Of a stretch of 64,000 bases of DNA, positions 37,355 to 46,637 are shown in pieces. The DNA comes from Larkinella arboricola (GTDB taxonomy: Bacteria > Bacteroidota > Bacteroidia > Cytophagales > Spirosomataceae): contig NZ_QLMC01000001.1 of assembly GCF_003259745.1 (NCBI RefSeq), positions 1,612,001 to 1,676,000 of the forward strand, written 5' to 3'. A program made the position numbers and the translations under genes. Position 1 is the first letter of the stretch; each line of letters starts with the position of its first letter. The notes under the pieces are model-generated. The model had not been told where the DNA came from. It saw only the letters and a program-made list of their open reading frames with translations, and ran no database searches.

Positions 37355-37488
37355 CGTTAACCGGAATCATATTACGGCTGTAGGCAAAGCGTACTTTTGT
37401 CCGGCTTTCGATCTCGGTAAGTGCCTTTTGCAACGGTATATTGTCAGCCTTGAGAGTGATCGTTTTTCAGAGATTTTTGTTGCTGCAT
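37353..37488 (-). pseudogene. N-terminal remnant of a SusC-type receptor (STN domain)
   Basis: An ATG at 37488 opens MQQQKSLKN, then the reading frame shifts. In the next frame 37353-37466 encodes a clear STN (secretin/TonB N-terminal) segment: TITLKADNIPLQKALTEIES followed by RTKVRFAYSRNMIPVNEKI. The signal peptide and everything past STN are missing, and the fragment stops at the hydrolase terminator. It lies 43 bp past the FecR remnant stop, the normal spacing of a FecR-SusC pair. Confidence 0.8.
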
Positions 37489-37530
37489 AGAGGGAGTTTA
37501 GAGGGTTTTGGAATACTACTGGTTTCTGAT

Positions 37531-37689
37531 TTACTCTGCATTACGACAGCCTTCGCCATTGATTACAATGTTGTCGCCTTGCATTTCGTAGGTGGCTTCG
37601 ACCATCTGGGTGGTTATATCCAGAATCTCCGATAAACGATTGTGATCAAAGGTCGCTTTCAGGCGGCAATTGGCTACTCGGCGTTGTGG
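37531..37689 (-). pseudogene. C-terminal remnant of a FecR-type anti-sigma factor
   Basis: About 52 codons in one minus-strand frame end in a FecR DUF4974 domain: CRLKATFDHNRLSEILDI, VEATYEMQGDNIVINGEGC, then a stop. A stop codon lies just upstream in frame and no N-terminal FecR sequence is present. DUF4974 normally caps periplasmic FecR proteins that read the STN domain of a SusC partner, which is exactly the next remnant. Confidence 0.82.
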
Positions 37690-37755
37690 CTACGCTCGTC
37701 TTCATTCCCTAGTACATCCCAACAAGTCTGAAGGCTATTGTGGGTAGAACGCAAC

Positions 37756-39090
37756 TTACCGGCTTTCTTTTTCCAGTTCATTTACGGTTTTAGGCAAAAT
37801 GGACGAGTCGGCACCGACATGGGGGCCGACGGGCCGTTTCCGGAACCAGTTTGCCAGCGCCGAACCGGTCACATTCTGCAACGGGCCGAAGATGGCAGAT
37901 GCCAGGCCGAGGGTGGCTACCTTGCCCATTTTCAGCGCCAGACCGGTGGCAACTCCGCCGTTTTGCATCCCCACTTCAAACGCGATGGTCCGGCGGTCAC
38001 GCTCGGGTAAGCCGAACAGAAAAGCCGTGAAATAACCGACGCTCAGACCGATGACGTTGTGCAAAAGGCAAGTGATAATCAGCAAACCGCCCACTTGCAG
38101 CAGATTGTCGCGGCCCGATGCCGTGATGATCACGGTATTGATGACAATGCCAAGCATGGCGACAAACGACAGCGCGCTTTCGATCATGGGCCGGTAGATA
38201 TTCCGGGCGTTTTTCAGGAGAATCGCACTGATCATGGGAAGCAGGTAGAACCAGAATGCGGACGTGAGCAAAGCCGTCAGAAAACCGGTCAAGTCGGCGT
38301 TGGTCACGAACATCATGATTACATTCGTCACCAGAATAACTCCGGCAAAAGCCAGTAACTGAATGGTTTTGGCGCGTTTGGTTTCATTGCCGAAGTAAAA
38401 GAGGTTGAAAATGAAACCGGCCACGACCGGGATGATAATCATGTTGGTGATGTCGATCATCATGTGTGCAATGTCGATTTCGACGTACTGACCGCCCAGC
38501 CACTTCATCAGAAATGGCGTAATAAACGGCGACAGCAGGGTAGAACACGCACCGATGGTGACGGCCAGCGCCAGGTTGGCACCCGACAGATACGACATGA
38601 CATTGGACGCCATCGCACTGGAAACGCAGCCGATCAGGATGACGCCCCCGGCAATTTCGGGCTCAAAATCAAATAGGTGTGACAGGCCGAAACCCACCAG
38701 CGGCATAACCATGAAATGACAGCAAATGCCGATGAGTACGCCTTTGGGCATTTTAACGACGCCCCTGAAATCATCGAAACTCATGTGCGATCCCATGCCG
38801 AACATGGTCAGTTGCACAAAAGGGACAATCAGCCGTTTCAGTTCGAAATTGCCAACGGTGAAGAAATAACCGGGGTAAAACATCGCCACCGTCACAGCCG
38901 CCAGAATCCAGACCGTGTAGGAAAATCCTTTGAGCTGGGCAAATCCGTGAAAACCCAGCGCCAGCAGCACCAGCGCGAGCATCAGGACCGGGCCCGTTGC
39001 GGTTTGGTTATCGGAATAATGCGAAATCGCCGAACCAGAAAAAGCCAGGCCTGACAACGCCAGCAGGAGAACAGATAAACGACGGGGCAT
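37756..39090 (-). CDS. Bile acid:sodium symporter (BASS/SBF)-family transporter
   Basis: 444 residues with about 10 or more membrane spans. It includes the SBF-type stretch GGVILIGCVSSAMASNVMSYLSGANLALAVTIGACSTLLSPFITP and the later EVGMQNGGVATGLAL, both of which line the substrate/Na+ site in this family. The N-terminus adds about 60 hydrophobic residues. Bacterial members carry organic anions such as keto acids or pantoate as well as bile acids. It is the last gene of a five-gene operon with a SusCD pair, a BNR protein and a D-lyxose-type isomerase, so an organic acid or sugar-acid import role is plausible. Confidence 0.88.
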   Translation of the reverse strand: MPRRLSVLLLALSGLAFSGSAISHYSDNQTATGPVLMLALVLLALGFHGFAQLKGFSYTVWILAAVTVAMFYPGYFFTVGNFELKRLIVPFVQLTMFGMGSHMSFDDFRGVVKMPKGVLIGICCHFMVMPLVGFGLSHLFDFEPEIAGGVILIGCVSSAMASNVMSYLSGANLALAVTIGACSTLLSPFITPFLMKWLGGQYVEIDIAHMMIDITNMIIIPVVAGFIFNLFYFGNETKRAKTIQLLAFAGVILVTNVIMMFVTNADLTGFLTALLTSAFWFYLLPMISAILLKNARNIYRPMIESALSFVAMLGIVINTVIITASGRDNLLQVGGLLIITCLLHNVIGLSVGYFTAFLFGLPERDRRTIAFEVGMQNGGVATGLALKMGKVATLGLASAIFGPLQNVTGSALANWFRKRPVGPHVGADSSILPKTVNELEKESR

Positions 39091-39144
39091 GATGGGTTCA
39101 GTTTAAGGGTTTACCGGAGCGCGGTTTGAGCAACCGATAGGAAT

Positions 39145-39873
39145 TTATGCAGTAAGAAGTTCGGCGGTAGCCGCTGGATACTCATGGCAGAGGAAATACT
39201 TTCGGGGTTCGTCCTCCTCGATTTCCGGAAACCGTACGCCGTAATCGACTAGAAAAACGTTGTCGTTCAGATCATCGCAGACGCTGGAAATCTCGGCGCT
39301 GAGTGTGTAGCCAACGCCGTCGATCTGCCAGCCCGTGCCTTCTTCGCCCCAGAACTGGTGAATGGTGCGCGGATGAATGGTCAGGCTTTCGCCCGGTCGT
39401 AAGCGCACAATCTCGCCCGGTCCCAGCCGCCGGGTACAGCCATCCACCTGCGTCAGAAACGTCTCGTTCGACGGGTTTCCTGCTGCGTCGGCTTTGGTGA
39501 GTTGCACCAGCACGTTGCCGCCCGCCCGGCAGATAATGTCTTCGCGTTTCGACAGGTGGAAGTGGGCCGGAGCGCGCTGGTTTTCCGGGTCGATCAGCCA
39601 CTTTTCGGCGTATTGTTTCGGGTAATCCGGGTGGTTGGTCCGCCCGTTGCGAACTGTAAACAGGGTTCGGCCAATGTTGTGGAAATCTTTGCTGCCAAAA
39701 TCGGTGACATCCCAACCCAGCATACAATCGCGGATTTCGTTGTATTCGGGACCGGCCCGACGCCAGTGGTCAACTGTCCAGTGGGCGAAAGGAGGGAGTT
39801 GCATACCAAAATGGGCGATGACTTCCTGGGCCGTAGCAATGCTGGCGTTCACGATGGAGCGTGTTAATTTCAT
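39145..39873 (-). CDS. D-lyxose/D-mannose-family cupin sugar isomerase
   Basis: 242 residues, close to the family's usual 225-250. Cupin metal ligands are complete: His104 and His106 in APAHFHLSK, Glu111 in KREDI, His172 in IHQFW. Also present are the family blocks MLGWDVTDFG and GIKRNGR-like VRNGRTNHPDYPKQYAEKW. The enzyme interconverts D-lyxose/D-xylulose or D-mannose/D-fructose with a divalent metal in the cytosol. It lies 54 bp upstream of the symporter gene and 89 bp downstream of the BNR gene on the same strand. Confidence 0.92.
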   Translation of the reverse strand: MKLTRSIVNASIATAQEVIAHFGMQLPPFAHWTVDHWRRAGPEYNEIRDCMLGWDVTDFGSKDFHNIGRTLFTVRNGRTNHPDYPKQYAEKWLIDPENQRAPAHFHLSKREDIICRAGGNVLVQLTKADAAGNPSNETFLTQVDGCTRRLGPGEIVRLRPGESLTIHPRTIHQFWGEEGTGWQIDGVGYTLSAEISSVCDDLNDNVFLVDYGVRFPEIEEDEPRKYFLCHEYPAATAELLTA

Positions 39874-39962
39874 GAGAATAGTTTCGTTCGTTTGATTTTT
39901 GAAAAAGCGATGCCTGACTCCCAGTTCGGGAGTGCGCAGGAGAGAATAAATGGGGAGCCGCT

Positions 39963-41852
39963 TTACGGCGTTTTCTTCCGGGCGTTGAAGTTCCCGACGG
40001 CTTCCGATACCGTCAGGGCACGGTTGTAGATCGACAACTGGCTGACCTGTCCGCTAATCGATGCGCCAATGCGGATTTGCGAAGCCCCGGCCACCGATTT
40101 CAAATACGCATTGAACCGGCCCCAGCCAAATTGCCGGGTGTCACCCCCGTCGTTCAGAACGCCATCAACCACAAACGCGATGATGTGCGGTCCACCATCG
40201 ACAATCAGGCTGACATGGTGGTTCTGATTGGGTTTGAGTAATCCTTCATCACAGGCCCAGGTTGCCTGCGTCCGCCCGTCGTTCATGGCGAGTTCAACGG
40301 TTTTTTTGTCCGTCGTTCGCACAAACCAGCCTTTACCGGTGGAGTCGCGGGCGTCGAGCAGAATCTGGTTTTCGGACAGATTGGCGAGGTTGAAAGCCAG
40401 ATCGACCGTAAAACCGTTGGGGACGTTCACGCCCGGTTGCTCCAGCTTTTTGGTGTCGCGTTTGTAAAATTCGGGCAGCGTTGGAGCCGCGACGGTTTGC
40501 GGGAAATTTCCCGATTGGTACGTCCAGTTGGTGACCAGACCATCTTCCGTTTTCTTCCGGTTGTCAAACTGATTCCACAAATTCGTCAGCAGTTTTTCGT
40601 CGATTTTATGGACGCGGGCAATATCCTTCTGGGTTTCCGTAATGTAATAGGCACCTTTATCTTCCACCAGATCGGGGTAGCTCATCCGAATCAGCGGGTC
40701 TTCGTCGTACAGCAGAACTTCGGGCTGGGTCCATTTGATGATTTTCCCTTTGGGCGAATCAACTTCCACTCCGCCCATCACCCAGGCCGGATTGCGGTCC
40801 TCATAGGCGATGCTCCGGCGTCGGGCGTGTTCCCGGATAAACCGTCCGCCGTGGTTATGAAACCAGTAAAGGTATTTTCCGTTTTCACATTTCCAGACAA
40901 AATTAGCCGCCCGGGGGTGCTTGACCAACTGGCCGTTGGCGTAGCGCAGATATTGGGGTGGCTCCCAGGTATGCCCGGCGTCGCGGCTATAGGTATACGC
41001 CGGATGCCCGTCGATGGTCCGGTAGACACAATAAAACGAACCGTCGCTCAGGATGGTAAAACTTTGTTCTTCGGCAATGGGGCCACCGTCTTTGGTGGGC
41101 GTTCGCAGCCCGATTTCGCCATCGGGCAGGGTATTCCATTTTGCTTTCGCGGGATCTTTTGCGGTCAGCAAATCGGGACTTTGCAGCAAAGCGCCTTCGC
41201 TGGAGGTGAAAAAACCGTCGCCAAAACCGCCCACTTTGTGAACGGGCACATACGCGGATTGCTTATACGCGAACGCCCGTCCCACGTTCCAGAAGTATTG
41301 AATTTTGCCCTGATACGGGTTTTTCTTATCAATCTGGAAATTCCGGATCGGAATCGTAATCCGGTTGGCCGACCAGGTTTTACCGTGATCATCGGAATAT
41401 TTAAAGACAAAATAGCCCTGGCTATCAACACGTTTTACCAGACCGTCTTTATACGGCGGATCGTCGCCTTTCACCGCCCGAATGTTGTCGGTATTGTGGT
41501 TATAGAAAACAAAAATCCGGCCCGACGGCGCTTTGAGCAGCACGGCATACGACGCTTCCGGACCATCGCCGGGTTCCACGTCGCGTTTGTCGATCCAGGT
41601 TTTGCCCTGATCGAGACTCCGCTGGGTAATGATGTGCTGGCCCGAAGCGCCTTCGTGGCCGGTGCCGGTGGTCAGTACACACAGCCAGGCTCCGTCGTTG
41701 GTTTTAACAATGTAGGGCTGATCGCTGTAGGTTTCGTCGGGAATAACCGTTCCGGTTTTAATATCCCGCCAGTCCTGCTGGGCCAGCAGCGGGGTGGCAG
41801 CAGCCAGAATTAACGCGAGATAGAGGAGGGTCCTTTTTAGCTTTACGTGCAT
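39963..41852 (-). CDS. Secreted BNR-repeat (sialidase-like) protein with C-terminal LamG-like domain
   Basis: 629 residues, signal peptide ending at LLAQ (about 25). A six-bladed propeller carries at least three Asp-box motifs: SLDQGKTW (79-86), SDDHGKTW (153-160) and SRDAGHTW (289-296). A LamG/concanavalin-type beta-sandwich (about 470-625; GGPHIIAFVVDGVLND, GASISGQVSQLSIYNRAL) closes the protein. The usual sialidase Arg triad and Tyr/Glu pair are not clearly placed, so it may be a glycosidase or lyase of another kind (BNR-4-like). It probably acts on the substrate imported by the adjacent SusCD pair. Confidence 0.82.
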   Translation of the reverse strand: MHVKLKRTLLYLALILAAATPLLAQQDWRDIKTGTVIPDETYSDQPYIVKTNDGAWLCVLTTGTGHEGASGQHIITQRSLDQGKTWIDKRDVEPGDGPEASYAVLLKAPSGRIFVFYNHNTDNIRAVKGDDPPYKDGLVKRVDSQGYFVFKYSDDHGKTWSANRITIPIRNFQIDKKNPYQGKIQYFWNVGRAFAYKQSAYVPVHKVGGFGDGFFTSSEGALLQSPDLLTAKDPAKAKWNTLPDGEIGLRTPTKDGGPIAEEQSFTILSDGSFYCVYRTIDGHPAYTYSRDAGHTWEPPQYLRYANGQLVKHPRAANFVWKCENGKYLYWFHNHGGRFIREHARRRSIAYEDRNPAWVMGGVEVDSPKGKIIKWTQPEVLLYDEDPLIRMSYPDLVEDKGAYYITETQKDIARVHKIDEKLLTNLWNQFDNRKKTEDGLVTNWTYQSGNFPQTVAAPTLPEFYKRDTKKLEQPGVNVPNGFTVDLAFNLANLSENQILLDARDSTGKGWFVRTTDKKTVELAMNDGRTQATWACDEGLLKPNQNHHVSLIVDGGPHIIAFVVDGVLNDGGDTRQFGWGRFNAYLKSVAGASQIRIGASISGQVSQLSIYNRALTVSEAVGNFNARKKTP

Positions 41853-41919
41853 TGTTTCGACGGTTTAAGGGTAAAAGCCAGCCGCTCCGCCGGACTACCG
41901 ATGAACGGCTGGCTTAAAA

Positions 41920-43335
41920 TCAATAGCCCGGATTTTGGGGTAAAAGATTCGGGTTGAGCATGATTTCGGTGATCGGCACCGGCAGCAACGGTTTTTTGTC
42001 AACCCCCAGTACGGCTTTGGCCCGACCCGTCCGGAGCAGGTCATACCAGCGGTGGCCTTCAAAACACAGTTCCACAAAGCGTTCCTGTTCGATGGCCAGC
42101 AGGAGGGCTTCTTTGGTGGTTGCGCTTGTATTGGCAAGTCCGGCCCGGTTGCGAATCTGGTTCACCAGCCGGGCGGCTTCGGTGGTTTTGCCCAACTGCG
42201 CCAGGGCCTCAGCCTGCATCAGAATGACGTCCGCCAGCCGCAGGAAGATGTAATTGCTGTCGCTAAAACGAGCGTTGCCGATTACGGTTCCCTGGTATTT
42301 GGCAACCGTGGGCAGGTTCGGAAACTGATCGGTCTGCGGATTACTCAGGTAAAAGGTAGCCGCCTTGCGCAAATCGCCCGGTTCAAAGGCTTCTACCAGT
42401 TTCGGCGACGGGATCAGCGTCTGATTTCCACCGGTTTGTACTTTACTGCTGCGGGGCATGAAGTAGGCCGAAAGACCGTTGGTTTCCTGATTGGCATTGT
42501 TGTACTGGAGTTCAAAGATGGATTCAGTGGTATTTTTGGCCGTAAAAAGGGTGCCGTAATTCGCGCCGGATACCAGCGAATAAGTGGGGTTGGCAATGAC
42601 GTTGGCGGCATAATCGGCGGCTAATTGCCATTCATTGGTCTGATTATACGAACTCCGCCAGAGGTAGACTTTGCTCAGTAATGCCTGAGCGGCTCCCTTC
42701 GTGGCCCGGCCCCGGGTTTCGATGGTCGATGCGTACGTAACCGGCAGGAGCTTTTCGGCTTCTTTCAGGTCGGCCAGAATCTGCTCCTGAATCTTGTCGG
42801 CGGGGGTTCTTGGCAAATGCAAGTCTTTGTCCAGCGACGTGGTCGGTTCCAGCACGAGCGGCACGGCGCCCCAGAGCCGGACCAGAAAGAAATAATTGAA
42901 CGCCCGCAAAAAATAGGCTTCTCCCATAATCCGGTCGCGAATGCTGGCAATGGTGGGACTCTTGATGTTGGGAACCTGCGCCAGCACGTTGTTCACCCGG
43001 TTGATGCCCGAATAAAAGCTGCCCCAAGTGGCAAAACCGCTGCTGTTGCTGATGTTGTCGTTTTGAAAATCAAGCACACCGGGGTCCGTCACACCAATCG
43101 TTTCGACGGGCACTTTGAGGTTATCGGCGCGGGCGTCGCCCCAGACCACCCGGCGCGTATCGTCGCCCTGCAAGGCATCGTAGGCGGCAATAATGGCTGC
43201 TTCGGCATCGGCGGCATTCTGAAAAAATGACCCCTGCGTCAGGGCGCTTGGCGGTACCTGGTCGAGTACGTCGGTACACCCGCTGGCCAGACTCAGCAGG
43301 ATGACGGTCAATAGGGTATTAAGAAAATTTTTCAT
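41920..43335 (-). CDS. SusD/RagB-family nutrient-binding lipoprotein
   Basis: 471 residues from ATG 43335; a TTG two codons upstream was not used. SPII lipobox LASGC, Cys20. TPR-like SusD fold: FNYFFLVRLWGAVPLVLEPT, a RATKGAAQALLSKVYLW helix (typical TPR in SusD), RLADVILMQAEALAQLGKTTEAARLVNQIRNRAGL, and the end LLPVPITEIMLNPNLLPQNPGY. It caps the SusC pore at the cell surface and binds glycan. Starts 13 bp after the SusC stop codon. Confidence 0.95.
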   Translation of the reverse strand: MKNFLNTLLTVILLSLASGCTDVLDQVPPSALTQGSFFQNAADAEAAIIAAYDALQGDDTRRVVWGDARADNLKVPVETIGVTDPGVLDFQNDNISNSSGFATWGSFYSGINRVNNVLAQVPNIKSPTIASIRDRIMGEAYFLRAFNYFFLVRLWGAVPLVLEPTTSLDKDLHLPRTPADKIQEQILADLKEAEKLLPVTYASTIETRGRATKGAAQALLSKVYLWRSSYNQTNEWQLAADYAANVIANPTYSLVSGANYGTLFTAKNTTESIFELQYNNANQETNGLSAYFMPRSSKVQTGGNQTLIPSPKLVEAFEPGDLRKAATFYLSNPQTDQFPNLPTVAKYQGTVIGNARFSDSNYIFLRLADVILMQAEALAQLGKTTEAARLVNQIRNRAGLANTSATTKEALLLAIEQERFVELCFEGHRWYDLLRTGRAKAVLGVDKKPLLPVPITEIMLNPNLLPQNPGY

Positions 43336-43348
43336 GGTCAAGGTCAGG

Positions 43349-46300
43349 TTAGAAGCCGAGGTTTAAGCCAAAGGTGAAGGTGCGAACCTGCGGGTAAGTA
43401 CCGAGGTCGATGCCTTGCAGGAGCGGAAGACTGCTCCGGAAATTGACTTCGGGATCAAGACCGAGGTATTTCGTGAACGTGAACAGGTTCTGGCCGGAAA
43501 CATACACCCGCAGGCTTTCCGCTTTGATGCGTTTCAGGATGGTCGGCGGAACGGTATAGCCGAGCGTAGCGGTTTTTATACGCAGGTACGAACCGTCTTC
43601 AATCCAGCGGGTAGACGGAACCCCGTTGCGGGCGATGGTGCTGGGGGTGCCGCGCGGTACGTCGGTGATGTCGCCCTGTTTGCGCCAGCTCCGGAGCACT
43701 TCGGTCGTAGCCGCATTATAGACAAAACTCCGGTTTGATGACTGCCGGGTCTGGTTGTAAATGTCGTTGCCGTAGGACCACTGCATGAAAACCGACAGAT
43801 CGAACCCTTTGAACGAGAAGTTATTGGTCAAACCGCCCGTAAACTTGGGGTTGGCATTGCCAATGAGCGTCCGGTCGTCAGCATTGATGACGCCATCGCC
43901 GTTCAGGTCCACGTAAATCATGTCACCCGCTTCGTAGAGCGGACCGGTTTTGCTGCCATCCCGCAGATTGGCGGCTTTCGCTTCTTCCGAGGTCGCATAC
44001 ACCCGCCCGGTGTAGAGCAGGCCGTAGAAAACCCCGATGGGTTCGCCCACCCGACCGATACCAACGGGCCGTTCGCTGAAATACACGGCATCGGCGCTGC
44101 TCTGGATGATGTCGGCGTTGTTATTGGAAAGTTTAATGATCTTGTTCCGGTTGAACGAAAGATTAAAGCTGGTGCTCCATTTAAAACCACCCGTCGCGCC
44201 CGAGCCGGTAAGATTCTGGCTGAAAATGCTGAATTCAAGTCCTTTGTTTTGGGTGTTGCCCACATTTTGCAAGGCAGAACTGAAACCCGACGTGGTGGGT
44301 AAATTGACGGACAGGAGCAGGTCGTTCGTCTTTTTCAGATACGCGTCGGCGGTGAAAGCAATGCGGTCGTTCAAAAACGAAATGTCAAGCCCGATATCCG
44401 ACTGCGTGGTCGATTCCCAACTCAACGACGGGTTGGGCACTGCCGAGAGCGCAATACCGGATTTGCCGATGTAGTTGCGTCCGGTACTGTACAGGCCCTG
44501 CGCGCCGTAATCACTGATGGACTGATTGCCGACGACGCCGACGCTGGCCCTCAGTTTCAGGTCGTTAATAAACGGAAGGCCCTGCATGAACGGTTCCTGC
44601 GAAAGCCGCCAGCCTGCTGATACCGCCGGAAACCAGCCCCACTTGTTGTCGGCCCCGAACCGCGAAGAACCGTCCCGGCGCAGGGTAGCAGCCAGCAGGT
44701 ACTTGTCGTTGTAACTGTAATTGACACGGGCAAAGTACGAAGCCAGCCCCCAGGCTGATTTGCTGCTCGATGCCCCCGTTGCCGTAGCCGCTGCGTTCAG
44801 GGTCGGAATGTTGTCGGTTGCCCCCTGATTGGCAGCTGCCGACAGGTTGAACAGGCGCGTTTCCTGCACACTATACCCCAACAGGCCCGACAGGTTGTGC
44901 GAACCGAACGACCGGTTATAGTTGAGCGTGTTTTCGCTGATCCAGCTTGACACGTCGGCATAGGAAGCCGTTGCGGGCCGGGCTCCTCCGCCCTGGATGG
45001 TGCTGGGAATGAAATTTTCGTCGCGGGTGCCCGAGTAGTCGATGTTTAGCGTCGAGCGGAATGTCAGGTTTTTCAGGATTTCATAGTCGGCGTAAACATT
45101 GCCCAGCAGCCGGTTCACGACTGCAAACGAAACGCTCTGCGTCGCCAGCGCCACCGGATTCGGGCGTTGAATCTGATCGACAAAAGTGTAGGAGCCATCG
45201 GGGTTATAAACCGGTGAAAACGGCAGCATCCGGAGCGCGTTGGTCAGCACGGCATTGTTGTCGTCGCCTTCCGGAACACGGTCGCGCTTGGCCGTAGACA
45301 GCAGGATATTTGCCCCGGTTTTGAAGCGGGAAGACGCCTGATGGTCGATGCTGAACCGCCCGCGGTAGGTTCGGTAACCCGAGCTGATCACGACGCCTTT
45401 CTGGTCGTACAGCCCCAGGCTAGCCGCGTAGGTCGTTTTGTCGTTACCACCCCGTAGCGACAGTTCGTAATTGGAAACCGGGGCGGTCCGGAACAGTTCA
45501 TTCTGCCAGTTGGTGTCGTAAACCGGGGTGTCGCCGTTGAACAGGGTATCCAGGCCCAGCCGTACTTCGGGCACACCCGCGTTTTGCACGGCATTCAGGA
45601 TGTAATCCCGCTCCTGCACGGCATTGAGCATCGGAATCTGCTTGCGGACTTCCGCAAAACCGGTGTAGGCGCTGAAGTTGACGGAAGTTTTGCCCGCTTT
45701 GCCGCGTTTGGTCGTAATGATAATAACGCCGTTGGCACCCCGCGCTCCGTATATGGCCGACGCCGACGCGTCTTTCAGCACCTCCATCGACTGGATGTCG
45801 TTGGGGTTCACGACGTTGATGTTGCCCGTAATCGGAACACCGTCAACAATATAAAGTGGGCTGTTGCCCGCGTTGAGCGACGTAATGCCCCGGATTTTGA
45901 CGGTTGGGCTACCGCCTGGTGATCCGCTATTCTGCACAATTTCGACCCCAGCGACCCGGCCCTGCAACGCTTCAATCGGTCCGGGAACGGGCAGATTTTC
46001 AAGCTCTTTGCCTTTCACGGAAGCGACGGATCCCGTCAGTTCCCGGCGCTGCTGGGTACCGTAGCCAACGACCACCACCTCGCCGAGCGCTTTGGTATCC
46101 GCTTTTAGCGACACATTAATGGTGGTGCGATTGCCGACCGGCATTTCCTGCTTCTCGTAACCAACCGAACTGAATACCAGAACGGCATTGCCGTCGGGAA
46201 CGCTGATGCTGAACTGACCGGATTCGCTGGTTGTGGTGCCGAGCGTGGTTCCTTTGACGGCCACTGTGACACCCGGCAATGTTTCGCCATTTTCGGCAGT

Positions 46301-46450
46301 CACGGTTCCTTTGATGGAAATGGCGATTGGTTTGACCGACGGCTTGCTGAACCGCAACGTCGGATTACGGGCCAGCAGTGGATGGCTGATGGGGCTAAAC
46401 GCGAGCAGCAGCAGGGGTAGCCATCGTACCTTATTTAGATTTATTTTCAT
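43349..46450 (-). CDS. SusC/RagA-family TonB-linked outer membrane receptor
   Basis: 1033 residues. Signal peptide (about 1-28), CarboxypepD_reg-like domain (about 45-130; GETLPGVTVAVKGT), the SusC hallmark GEVVVVGYGTQQRRELTGSV, plug (about 140-255; LRG-like IRGITSLNAG, LYIVDGVPITG, IQSMEVLKDASASAIYGARGANGVIIITTK), then a 22-strand barrel ending in TFGLNLGF. It has no STN domain, so it is not wired to a sigma/anti-sigma system. It starts the operon SusC, SusD, BNR protein, lyxose isomerase, symporter, and is divergent from a LacI regulator. Confidence 0.96.
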   Translation of the reverse strand: MKINLNKVRWLPLLLLAFSPISHPLLARNPTLRFSKPSVKPIAISIKGTVTAENGETLPGVTVAVKGTTLGTTTSESGQFSISVPDGNAVLVFSSVGYEKQEMPVGNRTTINVSLKADTKALGEVVVVGYGTQQRRELTGSVASVKGKELENLPVPGPIEALQGRVAGVEIVQNSGSPGGSPTVKIRGITSLNAGNSPLYIVDGVPITGNINVVNPNDIQSMEVLKDASASAIYGARGANGVIIITTKRGKAGKTSVNFSAYTGFAEVRKQIPMLNAVQERDYILNAVQNAGVPEVRLGLDTLFNGDTPVYDTNWQNELFRTAPVSNYELSLRGGNDKTTYAASLGLYDQKGVVISSGYRTYRGRFSIDHQASSRFKTGANILLSTAKRDRVPEGDDNNAVLTNALRMLPFSPVYNPDGSYTFVDQIQRPNPVALATQSVSFAVVNRLLGNVYADYEILKNLTFRSTLNIDYSGTRDENFIPSTIQGGGARPATASYADVSSWISENTLNYNRSFGSHNLSGLLGYSVQETRLFNLSAAANQGATDNIPTLNAAATATGASSSKSAWGLASYFARVNYSYNDKYLLAATLRRDGSSRFGADNKWGWFPAVSAGWRLSQEPFMQGLPFINDLKLRASVGVVGNQSISDYGAQGLYSTGRNYIGKSGIALSAVPNPSLSWESTTQSDIGLDISFLNDRIAFTADAYLKKTNDLLLSVNLPTTSGFSSALQNVGNTQNKGLEFSIFSQNLTGSGATGGFKWSTSFNLSFNRNKIIKLSNNNADIIQSSADAVYFSERPVGIGRVGEPIGVFYGLLYTGRVYATSEEAKAANLRDGSKTGPLYEAGDMIYVDLNGDGVINADDRTLIGNANPKFTGGLTNNFSFKGFDLSVFMQWSYGNDIYNQTRQSSNRSFVYNAATTEVLRSWRKQGDITDVPRGTPSTIARNGVPSTRWIEDGSYLRIKTATLGYTVPPTILKRIKAESLRVYVSGQNLFTFTKYLGLDPEVNFRSSLPLLQGIDLGTYPQVRTFTFGLNLGF

Positions 46451-46562
46451 AATGGTAAAGAGTTAGGATAGTTCAATTATCTGCCTGGTCATTAGAGTCA
46501 GGGCTGAACAGTTGATTTCAATAAAACCGCCTTGCTAATCCGTCTTTTGTTGAATTATTTCT

Positions 46563-46582
46563 GAATTTATATGAATAAATTC
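46563..46582. promoter_or_regulatory. Inverted repeat, possible second regulator site
   Basis: Perfect 8-bp arms GAATTTAT and ATAAATTC around ATGA, 38 bp left of the LacI-type operator. Confidence 0.4.
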
Positions 46583-46619
46583 GAGAGGTGGAAATGGGGA
46601 GTGGTCTTGCTTTGGAAAA

Positions 46620-46637
46620 AACGTTTCCGGAAACGTT
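46620..46637. promoter_or_regulatory. LacI-family operator candidate
   Basis: AACGTTTCCGGAAACGTT is a perfect 18-bp palindrome with a central CCGG. LacI/PurR-type regulators bind such CG-centred palindromes. It lies 170 bp upstream of the SusC start and 228 bp upstream of the LacI-type gene. Confidence 0.7.

Noticed and set aside
37441-37635. Short + strand open frame upstream of the symporter
   Set aside because: It is the antisense of the FecR and SusC remnants; the minus-strand frames have recognisable family sequence, this one does not.
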